NCBI RefSeq assembly: GCF_003600685.1
Contig: NZ_CP032084.1
Span: forward strand, 5,580,001-5,644,000
Length of the DNA: 64,000 bases
DNA from: Achromobacter sp. B7
Lineage (GTDB): Bacteria; Pseudomonadota; Gammaproteobacteria; Burkholderiales; Burkholderiaceae_B
Direction: 5' to 3'
Shown here in pieces: positions 9,001 to 16,799 of the stretch. Position 1 is the stretch's first letter. Each line of letters opens with the position of its first letter. The notes beneath the pieces are model-generated. The model had not been told where the DNA came from, did no database searches, and was given only the letters and a program-made list of their open reading frames with translations. The translations under genes were made by a program, and so were the position numbers.

Positions 9001-9258
9001 CTGAGCGGCCGCTACGCCATCCCGCCCGCCTACAACTGGGCGCAAGACTTCCAGGACGAACGCGCGATGGTGTTTCACGACCACCTGGTCGAATTCATCG
9101 ACCCACGCGGCAAGACCACCACCACCTTTGGGGTGTTGTGCGACCAGATCGTGATTTTTGACGCGGAAGAAAACCAGAGCTGGCCGCGCGAAGCCCTGAC
9201 CTGCTCCGATGCCAAGCGCATCGATCCCCCCGCCCTAGACTCCGCCAAAGCAGAATGA
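6076..9258 (+). CDS. Large secreted WG-repeat protein A
   Basis: The product of about 1060 residues opens with a Sec signal peptide (ALALALALPTLPVTARAES) and is otherwise made of WG repeats. Each repeat looks like WGYIDKQGRMAIAPAYRYV followed by an F-N-G-A-A strand, as in WG beta-repeat (PF14903) proteins. The N-terminal cap has two Cys (LDQC and VCHQPFSEGLAAVL) and the C-terminal cap has two Cys (GVLCDQIVIF and EALTCSDAK), so disulfides are plausible. A region of more than 100 residues near 390-500 is low-complexity Ala/Asp/Val/Thr. The stop overlaps the next WG gene by 4 nt. No clear ribosome site decides between ATG 6076, 6079 and 5983, and the signal peptide favours 6076 or 6079. Function is unknown. 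Confidence 0.85.
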   Translation: MMRAAIKPLALALALALPTLPVTARAESWLDQCTTSYYGQGSDPVCHQPFSEGLAAVLTGSRSDEAGAWGYIDKQGRMAIAPAYRYVMPFQNGVAAASQGELWGYIDPKGQWVIKPRYTNATGFNAEGTALVEEDERDVLIDRQGKVVKTFPLGTRTWGFMPGQKLASIEMPTPPRLINTTTGAAAELPEGVMMLAAPSAGYLPAQVRGSRYSGWWGLLDAQGRWAVTPQVLRSREAPMRDGDVVAVRRDEKWTFVNPRGEAISSAAYERVQWLAPGVWLVASEDGKSTLLDGRLKPTHAFTTSYMGVQQRDGWRYLSDASTTLLISPAGTMQKLAIRDGRVDIVQGRAWVYGMPADGAPRADGAGDAAAGDAAASDAAKEAAPVAVEASDGNVDIAADAVAVDAADNAAAAAAGASDASKPGTDAVAAVGTAAVDTAAVDTAAVDTTAADTATVVTDVAETAGADQAAAGAEVADTISSDDAASYSATVASADGSLVQVYAADGKPLLDSDTAQRLRGYDVSEFSPRKTAPRTPGNATMPLALLRALNGDRPLAILTATGKIVSNPQWENIDTYNVTMPLVVRAKGDKVGAIDGQGKWAVPPEYSELRPFNGPYTWARTPDMLRRDAILIDAQGKPTRVPDEVGAAASDLDGDLLVYRAADDNRERRWGLWNVRLNAPALKPDYERIEEFDDDWVRVQDKDRWGVVNRQGQWVVPAKHDSAYGMEYLGNGVMLVSEPEGKGLAGRYGDSPYRMVNLRTGKHSDIIYGKPDKLAEGRYIGQLADGSAVLFDAQGRATKISDGRPESKEQHGEWLIVRQDEREGAIDARGNLQVPALYGEFNPFFVQPEGLARVNQGSGYRVIDQQGKTVLEKRGDGFPLASMRRVLFTDDSSSTTVLTDLQGREVARLSGRYPVEYRHASEGVVPYSENYGKYGFLDAAGKRVVGAHFSVLGPLKHGLARAQRLDRTGKLYGFIDLSGRYAIPPAYNWAQDFQDERAMVFHDHLVEFIDPRGKTTTTFGVLCDQIVIFDAEENQSWPREALTCSDAKRIDPPALDSAKAE
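7357..7416 (+). repeat. In-frame 15-bp tandem repeat in the WG-repeat protein A gene
   Basis: Four consecutive copies of gcggcggtcgatacc (first copy ggtacc, last copy gacacc) encode a repeated Ala-Ala-Val-Asp-Thr unit. They sit within the low-complexity linker. Being a codon multiple, copy-number change would lengthen or shorten the linker without shifting the frame. Confidence 0.9.
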
Positions 9259-12140
9259 CCATGACGTCACGCGTGATCCGCACCACCCGTATCGCCTGCG
9301 CGCTGGCCGCGCTGGGCGCATCCCTGTCCGCGCAGGCGCAGACGGGCCATGTGTTCTGCGTCGACGAAGCCCGCGCGCGCAACGACGCCGCCGTCGACGA
9401 CATTTCCAATCACACGCCCTACACCAACGGCTGCATCCGCAATATGGCGGACGGACGCGCTGCCGTGCTGCTGCCGTCGGCGCTGGAACCCATGCGCCGC
9501 GTGCCGTCGGACGAGTCCTTGCGCCGCCATGCCTGGGGCTTTCTGGACCAGAACGGCCGGCTGGCGATCCGCCCGATTTTTGAATCCGTGCGCGACTTCC
9601 GCCACGGCCTGGCCGCCGTAACGTGGCAAGGCAAATGGGGCTTCATCAACCCGCAAGGCCGCATGGCCGTGGCGCCGCGCTACGACAGCGTGGGCGACTT
9701 TGCCCAAATCGGCCTGGCCGTGGCCACGCTGGACGGCCGGCACCTGTTCATCAACCGCCAAGGCGAACCGGTCGGCGATCCGCTGGACGCGGGCATCGAC
9801 AGCCTGGAGCTGGCTGATGGCCTGCCCGCGCGCGCGGCCGTGGCCTTCAAGCCGGAATACCGCTCGCCCACCGGCGAACGCCGCTTCGCCGCGCCCGGCG
9901 TGGCGGTCAAGCAAGCCTATGGCCCGGACCTGTACATCGCCACCGACGGCGAGTATCGCCAGGGCCTGGTGGACCGCGATTGGAACTGGGTGGTCGAGCC
10001 CGTGTACCACGACATTTCCACCGACCGCGACGGCAGGCTGGCCGTGGCCGATGGCCCCGACGGCGTGGTGCTGCTGGGTACGGACGGCAAGGTGATCGGC
10101 GCGGACCAGCACTACGAATCGATGGGCCCCGTGGGGCGCAAATTCTGGAGCGCGCAGCTGGCCGGTCGCAAGGGCTATGCGCTGCTGGACGCCACCGGCC
10201 AGCTGGTCGCCACCCTGACCTCGGAGCAAGCGCATGCCTCGCAGCGCTTTCACGACACGATCGTGTACCCCTCGGGCGAGACGCTCATGGCGCTGGTGCC
10301 CGGCCAGGACAAGCCGCTGACGCTGGGCGCGGGCCTGTCGCCCAGCATCAATGAAGAAGGCTTCGTGCTGTTCAGAGGCGAGACGGGTGTGGGCCTGCTG
10401 ACGCCCAAGGGCGCGTGGCTGCACGGCGAATCACCGCCCGCATGGCTGGCGGATGCCGGCGACATGGAAGTCCGCCAGGGCCGCCTGTGGATCAGGAGCC
10501 AGGAACGCGCGCTGCTCAATATCGTGGACGCCGACGGACACGCGTTACTCAAGCCCGAAGCCGTAGAAGCCACGCGGAACATGGAATTGAAGGCACTGTC
10601 CGTCAACGTGCCGGGCGCGCCGTTGGGCATGCTGGGCCAGTCGCATTGCCAGTGCGGCCCGGCAGGCGCCGGCTTGCTGCTGGCCGACGGCAGCCTCGTC
10701 ACCGATGCCGCGTGGACGAGCCTGACACCGCTGGACGCAGACGACGAGCGGGGCGGCGATGCGCCGCTCTTGGACGAGGGCCTCAAGGCAGATCAACTGC
10801 GCTACGCCGCGACCACCGCGGACGGCATCCGTCTGCTGGACGCGCAGGGGCGCGTGATGGACCTGCCGCCCCAGCAACACATCGGCGCCTTCAACAACGG
10901 CTACGCGCTGGTGTACGCCAAGGGCGTGAACAAGATGATCGACCGCGCGGGCAAGCAGTACGACCTGCCCGCCGGCGTGTTCGATTCACAGGTGGTGGCG
11001 CCGGGCGTCATGCGCTATGTGAAGACCGCCAGCGCCGATGCTCCGTGGGGCCTGTACGACTTTGTGGCGGGCAAGGAATTGGCCGCGCCGGCGTTCCAGG
11101 AGATCGGCGTGTTCCAGCACGGACAGGCCGGCGCGTCGCTGGGCGCGGGCCGCGTGGGCGTGATCGACCTGCAAGGCAAGTGGATCGTGCCCGCGCGTCA
11201 TCATGGCGTCGAGCGCGTCAACGACAAGCTGTGGAAGGTGATGCAGGCCGGCGGCCAGGACGAGGACTACGCCCGTCCCGTTGCGCTGTTCAACGACCAG
11301 GGCCGCGCGCTGACGCCCTTTATCAGCCGGCTGCAAATCGGCCGTGCGCAAGACGGCAGCGTGACGGCCGACAGCGATCAGCGCCGCTGGGTTTTTTCAG
11401 CAGATGGCACCCATGCGCTGGACCTGGAAGACGCGCTGTACACCCGGCTTGGCGACTGGCTGGAAATTCGCCGCGCGCCCCGCTATGGCTATCTGAACGA
11501 TCAAGGCCAATGGCAGATCGCGCCTCGCGCCGGCGTCACGTCGATCTTCCAGGGCGCGCCCGCGCGCGCGCTGGCCGCCGATGACAGCGGCACCCGGCTG
11601 ATCGATACAGCGGGCAAGACGGTGGCGACACTGCCCGCCGGCGAATGGGATTGGCCGCAAGGCTCGCCGCTTTTGCTGCGGCACTACGAGGTCAATGGCC
11701 GGTTGCGCACCGACTATGTCGAACCCGGCGGCAAGACGCGGTTGACGGCCGAAGGCGCAACGTCCGCGTTTTCGGAAGGCCAGGCGGTGTCGCTGCTGTC
11801 CACGCGCGCGATGCGTGCGCTGGACGCCAAGGGCGCGCTTACCGGCCCGGCATTCAACGCGTTGGGCACGCTGCGGGACGGCCTGGCCCCGGCCCTGGCC
11901 GATATGAACTTCGGCTTTGTCGACCGCCACGGCGAATTCGTGATCGCGCCCGACTACAGCGCGGTGACGCCGTTCCTGAACCAGCGCGCGGTGGTGTCCA
12001 CGACCGAGGCGTCGGAAATCATCGACCCGGCCGGCCGCGCGCTGGCCCGCGTGCAGATGGTGTGCGGCGTGCGCACGCTGTACGGCAGCGCGGGGCAACG
12101 CTTGTGGCCGAACACGATGCCGGCGCGCTGCGACCGTTAG
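9255..12140 (+). CDS. Large secreted WG-repeat protein B
   Basis: This 961-residue paralogue of the preceding gene is translationally coupled to it by an ATGA overlap. It has a signal peptide (IACALAALGASLSAQAQ) and then the same cap design: Cys in VFCVDEARAR and NGCIRNMADGRAAVLLP at the start, and VCGVRTLYGSAGQRLWP plus a final Cys at the end. WG units such as AWGFLDQNGRLAIRPIFESV and KWGFINPQGRMAVAPRYDSV fill the middle. It lacks the Ala-rich linker of protein A. It is likely periplasmic or surface located. The function is not known, and the pairing suggests the two act together. Confidence 0.85.
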   Translation: MTMTSRVIRTTRIACALAALGASLSAQAQTGHVFCVDEARARNDAAVDDISNHTPYTNGCIRNMADGRAAVLLPSALEPMRRVPSDESLRRHAWGFLDQNGRLAIRPIFESVRDFRHGLAAVTWQGKWGFINPQGRMAVAPRYDSVGDFAQIGLAVATLDGRHLFINRQGEPVGDPLDAGIDSLELADGLPARAAVAFKPEYRSPTGERRFAAPGVAVKQAYGPDLYIATDGEYRQGLVDRDWNWVVEPVYHDISTDRDGRLAVADGPDGVVLLGTDGKVIGADQHYESMGPVGRKFWSAQLAGRKGYALLDATGQLVATLTSEQAHASQRFHDTIVYPSGETLMALVPGQDKPLTLGAGLSPSINEEGFVLFRGETGVGLLTPKGAWLHGESPPAWLADAGDMEVRQGRLWIRSQERALLNIVDADGHALLKPEAVEATRNMELKALSVNVPGAPLGMLGQSHCQCGPAGAGLLLADGSLVTDAAWTSLTPLDADDERGGDAPLLDEGLKADQLRYAATTADGIRLLDAQGRVMDLPPQQHIGAFNNGYALVYAKGVNKMIDRAGKQYDLPAGVFDSQVVAPGVMRYVKTASADAPWGLYDFVAGKELAAPAFQEIGVFQHGQAGASLGAGRVGVIDLQGKWIVPARHHGVERVNDKLWKVMQAGGQDEDYARPVALFNDQGRALTPFISRLQIGRAQDGSVTADSDQRRWVFSADGTHALDLEDALYTRLGDWLEIRRAPRYGYLNDQGQWQIAPRAGVTSIFQGAPARALAADDSGTRLIDTAGKTVATLPAGEWDWPQGSPLLLRHYEVNGRLRTDYVEPGGKTRLTAEGATSAFSEGQAVSLLSTRAMRALDAKGALTGPAFNALGTLRDGLAPALADMNFGFVDRHGEFVIAPDYSAVTPFLNQRAVVSTTEASEIIDPAGRALARVQMVCGVRTLYGSAGQRLWPNTMPARCDR

Positions 12141-12169
12141 ACCGTCAGACCGGACCGTTAGACCGTCAG
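12132..12169. repeat. 17-bp direct repeat at the end of WG-repeat gene B
   Basis: gaccgttagaccgtcag occurs at 12132-12148 and again at 12153-12169. The first copy contains the last Asp-Arg codons and the TAG stop, and the second lies just downstream, so the gene end was duplicated in tandem. No strong intrinsic terminator follows before the convergent lyase gene. Confidence 0.85.
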
Positions 12170-12224
12170 GGCTGGAGCCCCACGCCTTGGCCCGCGGGCG
12201 GTTGGCGGCGCGGGCGTTGGACGC

Positions 12225-13097
12225 TTACTGCGCGTCCAACGCCAGATAACGCGCGGTCTGCACGATGGCCTCGCGTTCCTTGAAGCTGGTCAGGCGATCG
12301 GCCAGCGCGCTGCTGTCGCCCGTTTGCTTGATGGCCGCCAGCGTGGCCTGCATGGCGTGGATGGCCGCGCGTTGCAAGTCCGACGGAATGATGGCCAGGC
12401 GATAACCCATCGCCGCCAGATCGGGCAACGGCACCAGCGGCGTCTTGCCACCGTAGAACATGTTGATGAGCTTCAGGCCGGGCAGGCGGTCGGCAATGGC
12501 GCGGATCTGCGCCAGCGTTTCGGGCGCTTCCACGAAGATCATGTCGGCCCCGGCTTTCAGGTAGCGCTCCGCGCGCGCGATCGCGGCATCAAACCCTTCC
12601 ACCGCGATGGCGTCCGTGCGCGCAATCACCAGCGTGTCGGCGTCGCTCAAGGTCTGCCGGGCAATGTGCACCTTGCGGCACATCTCGTCGGCGTCCACCA
12701 GGCTTTTATCGTCCAGGTGCCCGCAACGCTTGGGAAACGACTGGTCTTCGATATGAAACGCGGCCACGCCCGCGCGCTCCATGATGCGCACGGTGCGCTC
12801 CACATTCGCGGACCCGCCAAAGCCGGTGTCCGCGTCCGCCACCACCGGCAGCCCGCTGGCGTCGACGATCTTTTCCACGCGGTCCATCACTTCTGTAAAG
12901 CTCAGCAGGCCGATGTCCGGATATCCCGCCGCGCGGGCGATGGCGCCCCCGCTGGCATACACGGCGCCAAAGCCCGCCGCAGCGACCAGCCGCGCCGAGA
13001 GGCCGTCGTAGGCGCCGGGCGCGACCACGATGTCGTGGGCCAGTTGCTGGCGCAGCAGGGCGCCGGGTGTCAGGCAGGGGGTCGCGGAGCGTGTCAT
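12225..13097 (-). CDS. Isocitrate lyase/PEP mutase family enzyme
   Basis: This 290-residue member of the ICL/PEPM superfamily has a TIM-barrel fold that forms or breaks C-C or P-C bonds using an enolate intermediate. Visible are YDGLSARLVAAAGFGAVYAS, the metal-binding VVADADTGFGG, the flexible catalytic loop SFPKRCGH (K-R-C-G-H, as in lyase-type members such as methylisocitrate lyase) and ARTDAIAVEG. The KRCGH loop favours a carboxylic acid lyase (for example a dimethylmalate or methylisocitrate-type substrate) over a mutase. ATG 13097 has AAGGA upstream, so the longer frame to 13130 is not used. It is divergent from a LysR gene that probably regulates it. Confidence 0.85.
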   Translation of the reverse strand: MTRSATPCLTPGALLRQQLAHDIVVAPGAYDGLSARLVAAAGFGAVYASGGAIARAAGYPDIGLLSFTEVMDRVEKIVDASGLPVVADADTGFGGSANVERTVRIMERAGVAAFHIEDQSFPKRCGHLDDKSLVDADEMCRKVHIARQTLSDADTLVIARTDAIAVEGFDAAIARAERYLKAGADMIFVEAPETLAQIRAIADRLPGLKLINMFYGGKTPLVPLPDLAAMGYRLAIIPSDLQRAAIHAMQATLAAIKQTGDSSALADRLTSFKEREAIVQTARYLALDAQ

Positions 13098-13150
13098 GGA
13101 AATCCTTGATCGGTGGGGCAATGTCCGCATGATCGGCCTGCGCGAATAGA

Positions 13151-13170
13151 ATGTCCAATATATGGAATGT
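13151..13170. promoter_or_regulatory. Candidate LysR operator (T-N11-A box)
   Basis: The divergent promoter region contains TCCAATATATGGA (13154-13166), a dyad with T and A separated by exactly 11 bases, the usual LysR box. It lies 30-45 bp before the LysR start and about 60 bp before the lyase start, which fits autoregulation plus control of the divergent gene. Confidence 0.5.
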
Positions 13171-13198
13171 TGATAATCAGTATATAAAAGGTATCGAT

Positions 13199-14080
13199 AT
13201 GGAATTGCGTCATCTGCGGTATTTCGTGGTGACGGCCGAGGCGCAGCACTTCACCCGCGCCGCTGAAATACTGGGCATGGCGCAGCCGCCGTTAAGCCAG
13301 CAGATCCGCCAGCTGGAACACGAGGTCGGCACGCCGCTGTTTGACCGCACGGGGCGCGGCGTGGTGTTGAACGACGCGGGTCGCGCCTTTCTTACCTGCG
13401 CGCAAGACATTCTGCGGCGCACCGACGCGGCGGTGCAGACGGCCCAACGCGCCGCGCGGGGCGAGGTCGGGGAATTGGCCTTGGGGTTTACCGAGTCGGC
13501 GTCGTTCAACGGTGTGGTGACGGAAGTGATACGCCAGTATCGCCAGCGCTATCCCGACGTGGACATGACGCTGTCGCAAGGCGATAGCGAAACGCTGGTG
13601 GCGCAGCTGCGCGAAGGCGCGATCGATGCCGCGTTCGTGCGGCCGCCGTTTGCGCTTGATGGTGGGCTTGCGTTCACGCAGCTGACCGAAGAACCGCTGG
13701 TGGTGGCCTTGCCATTGGGGCATGCGCTGGCGCGCCGCAAGCGGCTGGCGCCGAAGGATCTGGCGCAGGAACGCTTCATCCTGTATTCGCGCAAATCGGG
13801 CTATGGGCTCAGCGCGGACATCATGGCGGCGTGCCGCCAGCATGGCTTGAATCCGTTGATTGGCCAACGCGCGCCCCAGTTGTCATCGGCGGTGAATTTG
13901 GTGGCGGCGGGCATGGGCGTGGCGGTGGTGCCGGCATCGTTGCGCCACCTGCGCCCGGACGGCGTGGTGTATCGCCCCTTTGCCCTGGACTGGCCGCGCG
14001 CGGTGCTGGGGCTGGCGGTGCGTGAAGACCGGCCAGGAGGACGCGTGGAGAACCTGCTGCGTCTGGCGCGCGAGGCGTAA
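13199..14080 (+). CDS. LysR-family transcriptional regulator
   Basis: This 293-residue LysR protein begins MELRHLRYFVVTAEAQHFTR, with the helix-turn-helix in residues 1-60 (AAEILGMAQPPLSQQIRQLE) and a periplasmic-binding-like effector domain after residue 90. The N-terminal wording is that of the BenM/CatM-like subgroup, which often senses aromatic or carboxylic acids. The start is ATG 13199, preceded by AAAAGG. The in-frame 13151 start lies inside the operator. It is divergent from the isocitrate lyase-family gene, its likely target. Confidence 0.88.
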   Translation: MELRHLRYFVVTAEAQHFTRAAEILGMAQPPLSQQIRQLEHEVGTPLFDRTGRGVVLNDAGRAFLTCAQDILRRTDAAVQTAQRAARGEVGELALGFTESASFNGVVTEVIRQYRQRYPDVDMTLSQGDSETLVAQLREGAIDAAFVRPPFALDGGLAFTQLTEEPLVVALPLGHALARRKRLAPKDLAQERFILYSRKSGYGLSADIMAACRQHGLNPLIGQRAPQLSSAVNLVAAGMGVAVVPASLRHLRPDGVVYRPFALDWPRAVLGLAVREDRPGGRVENLLRLAREA

Positions 14081-14098
14081 GGGACGATGCCGGGCGTC

Positions 14099-14140
14099 GG
14101 ATGCGTGACGCCGGATGCGTGATGCCGAATGCGTGATGCC
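14099..14140. repeat. 14-bp tandem repeat, 3 copies
   Basis: Three adjacent copies of ggatgcgtgatgcc (with single substitutions) lie between the convergent LysR and YqjH-like genes. No gene or terminator is evident in this short spacer. Confidence 0.85.
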
Positions 14141-14205
14141 CGATACCTTAAGGGAAGGCGTCGTGGCGGCGACGCTAGCGCGCCCGCCCCCGCGCCACGC
14201 AGCAA

Positions 14206-15021
14206 TCAGTCTTCGTGCGACTCGTGCACCGCGACCGCGCCACGCTTCCAATAACTCGCGGCACGGATGCGGGATTTGTCGATGGCGTGTTGCGACACCA
14301 TGATCTCGCGCACGGCCTTGGCCACGGCGGACTCGGCGGCCACCCACACATAGCCCTCGCCCGCCGGCAACGCCAGTTCGCGCGCCGCTTGCAATAGCAG
14401 CGTGCTGTATCCCGCCGCCGTGCCGTTGCGGTGCAGCCACCGCACCGACGTTTTCGCGGCCGAGGCCAACGGCATTTCGTTATCGGGCGACGGCACTTCG
14501 ATCAACACGATCGCTTCGGCCCCGGCCGGCAGTTCTTCCAGGCGGCGGGCGATGGCGGGCAGCGCGGTTTCGTCGCCAATCAGCACATGCCAGTCGAACC
14601 CCTTGGGCACCACGAACGACCCACGCGGGCCGCCGATACCCAGCTGCTGCCCGGGCTGCGCCTGTGCCGCCCAGGTGCACGCCGGCCCATCGCCGTGCAA
14701 CACGAATTCAATCTCCAGCTCGCGGCGCGCGGCGTCGAAACGGCGGGGCGTGTAATCCCGCGCGGCGGGCTTGGGCGCGCCTTCGGGAAACTTCACGCCA
14801 TCGGGCCCCACGCTGGGCAAGGCAGGCGCTTGCGTCGGATCGGCCGGAAAGAACAGTTTGACGTGGTCGTCGAATGACGCCGAGACAAAGTCTTGCAGGT
14901 CATCGCCGGTGAACGTGACGCGGGCCAACAGACCGGCCACGGGTTCGACGCGCACGACGGTCAGGACGCGCATTTTCAAGGTGTGGCGCACGCGCTCCAC
15001 GGTCAGGTCGCTACGGTTCAT
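14206..15021 (-). CDS. Siderophore-interacting protein (ferric reductase, YqjH/ViuB-like)
   Basis: This 271-residue flavoprotein of the SIP family reduces ferric siderophores using NAD(P)H and FAD and so releases iron in the cytoplasm. The FAD domain shows RVTFTGDDLQDF, DDHVKLFFP and the YTPRRFD motif (R-x-Y/F-[ST] type) followed by EIEFVLHGDGPACTWA. The C-terminal NAD domain ends with VWVAAESAVAKAVRE and RAASYWKRG, which are highly conserved in YqjH. ATG 15021 has GGAG five bases upstream. It lies 30 nt downstream of a YqjI-like PadR gene on the same strand, so the two are probably co-transcribed and repressed together. Confidence 0.9.
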   Translation of the reverse strand: MNRSDLTVERVRHTLKMRVLTVVRVEPVAGLLARVTFTGDDLQDFVSASFDDHVKLFFPADPTQAPALPSVGPDGVKFPEGAPKPAARDYTPRRFDAARRELEIEFVLHGDGPACTWAAQAQPGQQLGIGGPRGSFVVPKGFDWHVLIGDETALPAIARRLEELPAGAEAIVLIEVPSPDNEMPLASAAKTSVRWLHRNGTAAGYSTLLLQAARELALPAGEGYVWVAAESAVAKAVREIMVSQHAIDKSRIRAASYWKRGAVAVHESHED

Positions 15022-15051
15022 CAACACTCCAGATTCGGGAAAAAGACAAGA

Positions 15052-15768
15052 TCAAGCACAGGGCTTGCCGTTGATCTCGTCGGTGGCGCGCGCCAGGATG
15101 GCGGCGATGCGGCGTTGTTCGGCAGGCGAGGCATCGGTGCGCTCCATCAGCGCGCGGCGCATCGCGTGGCGCGCCTCTACAAATTCCGGCACCCAGCCGG
15201 TGCGCGCGTCCTCGCCTTCCGGGCCCACGCTGCGCGGCTCGCCGCTCCAGGCCTGGCGCATCCAATCCATTTTTTTGGCGATGTGCTTGAAGCGGTTGAA
15301 CATCAGCGCGACGCGCTCACGGTTGGCATCCAGATGCGCCTTGCCGGCCTCCGCCAGGTGGTAGCGCTTCTTCGCCCCGTCTTGCTCGACGGTGGCGTAG
15401 CCCAGCTCTTCCAGGTAGGTCAGCGCCGGGTAGACCATGCCGGGGCTGGGCGTGTAGAAGCCATTGCTCAGCGCACCGAACGCCTTGATCAGTTCGTAGC
15501 CGTGGCTGGGATTTTCTTCAAGCAGGCCCAGCAGCATCAGTTGCAGATCGTCGGCCGACACGCGGCGGCCGCGTGTGAAACCACGGCCATCGCCGCCGAA
15601 CCCATCGGCGTCGCCCCGCCCGTCATCTGGCGGGCCGGAAAACCAATCGCCGCGCGAGGCGGCGTGGTGCGAGGGGTGGTGGTGGGGATGGTGGTGGTGC
15701 TTGGGATGGTGATGATGGCGGCGGTGATGGCCACCGTTGTCGGGTGTCTGAAAGTCGGGATGGCGCAT
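15052..15768 (-). CDS. PadR-family regulator with His-rich N-terminus (YqjI-like)
   Basis: The 238-residue protein starts with a strongly His-rich tail (about residues 14-35, runs of HHHH and HHPHHH) followed by a Gly/Asp linker. The PadR winged helix begins near residue 70 (LQLMLLGLLEENPSHGYELI, then SPGMVYPALTYLEELGY). This layout is that of E. coli YqjI, a metal (Ni/Fe)-responsive repressor of the ferric reductase gene yqjH. Here the regulator and the reductase lie in one direction instead of divergently. A 32-bp palindrome immediately upstream is the obvious operator. Confidence 0.88.
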   Translation of the reverse strand: MRHPDFQTPDNGGHHRRHHHHPKHHHHPHHHPSHHAASRGDWFSGPPDDGRGDADGFGGDGRGFTRGRRVSADDLQLMLLGLLEENPSHGYELIKAFGALSNGFYTPSPGMVYPALTYLEELGYATVEQDGAKKRYHLAEAGKAHLDANRERVALMFNRFKHIAKKMDWMRQAWSGEPRSVGPEGEDARTGWVPEFVEARHAMRRALMERTDASPAEQRRIAAILARATDEINGKPCA

Positions 15769-15783
15769 GGAATGCCTCTTACG

Positions 15784-15815
15784 ATGTATCTTAAGATATA
15801 GATCTTACGATACAT
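15784..15815. promoter_or_regulatory. Long inverted repeat, candidate YqjI-like operator
   Basis: atgtatcttaagat (15784-15797), spacer atag, then atcttacgatacat (15802-15815). The two 14-bp arms are complementary except at one position. It sits 16-47 bp upstream of the PadR start codon in an AT-rich promoter window, the expected place for an autorepressor site. Confidence 0.75.
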
Positions 15816-15839
15816 CCGAGAAATCCCCGCCGTCAACTT

Positions 15840-16699
15840 CTACGTTGCGTGGCGTGTCTTCAACCATAGTGCGAACGGCCCCGCCTTAGGCTCGTCCGGC
15901 GCCGCCGCATAGACCACCAAGCGCAGGTGGCGGCTTTCATCCACGGTCAGCGTGGTGTGCTCGAAGGCGATGTCGCCCAGCGAATCGATATGCAGCCGGC
16001 GCTGGCCCATGCAGGCGCCGTGCACATCGTGCTCGCGCCACCACGCGTTGAAGTCCGGCGATACGGCTTGCAGTTCGTCGACCAGTTCGGCGATGTCGGG
16101 CACCCCCGTTGCACTGGCAAAGTCGCGACGAAACGTGGACAGCATTGCGGGGCCTGTGCCGGCCAGTGCGAGAACAAGCGCCGCATCGCGGGCACGACGA
16201 ACAACATCCACAACAAGTTGCGCCGCCCCGTGGGCTGCGCCGAGAAATCGAACACGCGGTCCGCGGCGGCGTTCCACATCACCACGTCCCAGCGCAGGTT
16301 CAGGATGTACGCGGGGCGGGTCGGCAGGTCGTCCATCAGCCGTCGCACCTGCGGCGGCACCGTGCACCAGGTGCGGCCCGCTTCGGCGGGCGGGCGCTGA
16401 TGGGCCAAGAGGTACAGGTGGCGGCGTTCGGCGGCATCCAGCTTCAGCACGCGCGCCAGGTTTTCCAGAAACGTCGCGGACACGCTGATGTTGCGGCCTT
16501 GTTCAAACCACGTGTACCAAGCCAGCCCCACGCCGGCCAGCGCGGCCACTTCTTCGCGCCGCAACCCGGGCGTGCGGCGCCGGCTGCCGGCGGGCAGGCC
16601 AAGGTCGGTGGGGCTTAATCGTTCGCGCCGCGACCGAAGGAATTCGGCCAGGTCGGCGCGGGTGCGGTCCAGGCGTTGCGGGGCGGGAGCTAGGGTCAT
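15840..16699 (-). pseudogene. XRE-family regulator with MmyB-like ligand domain, frameshifted
   Basis: The N-terminal part (from ATG 16699) encodes an XRE helix-turn-helix protein (TPGLRREEVAALAGVGLAWY, WFEQGRNISVS) and the start of an MmyB-like ligand-binding domain (ILNLRWDVVMWNAAADRVF). At 16147-16152 the frame is lost, and the domain continues in another frame (MLSTFRRDFASATGVPDIAE through LRLVVYAAAPDEP) to 15840. One missing base in the CCCC/GGGG run there explains the shift exactly: adding one base restores AQAPAMLSTF. Either the gene is broken or there is a sequencing error in a homopolymer. It is divergent from an MFS exporter that it would be expected to control. Confidence 0.8.
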
Positions 16700-16799
16700 G
16701 GGAAGTGGCTATTGCCTGTAGTAACAGCATAAACAGCTAAATTGTATAAGGCTGAAAGCGTGGCCAGAATAGCGCCGATCCCCATTGATCGGTACTCCC

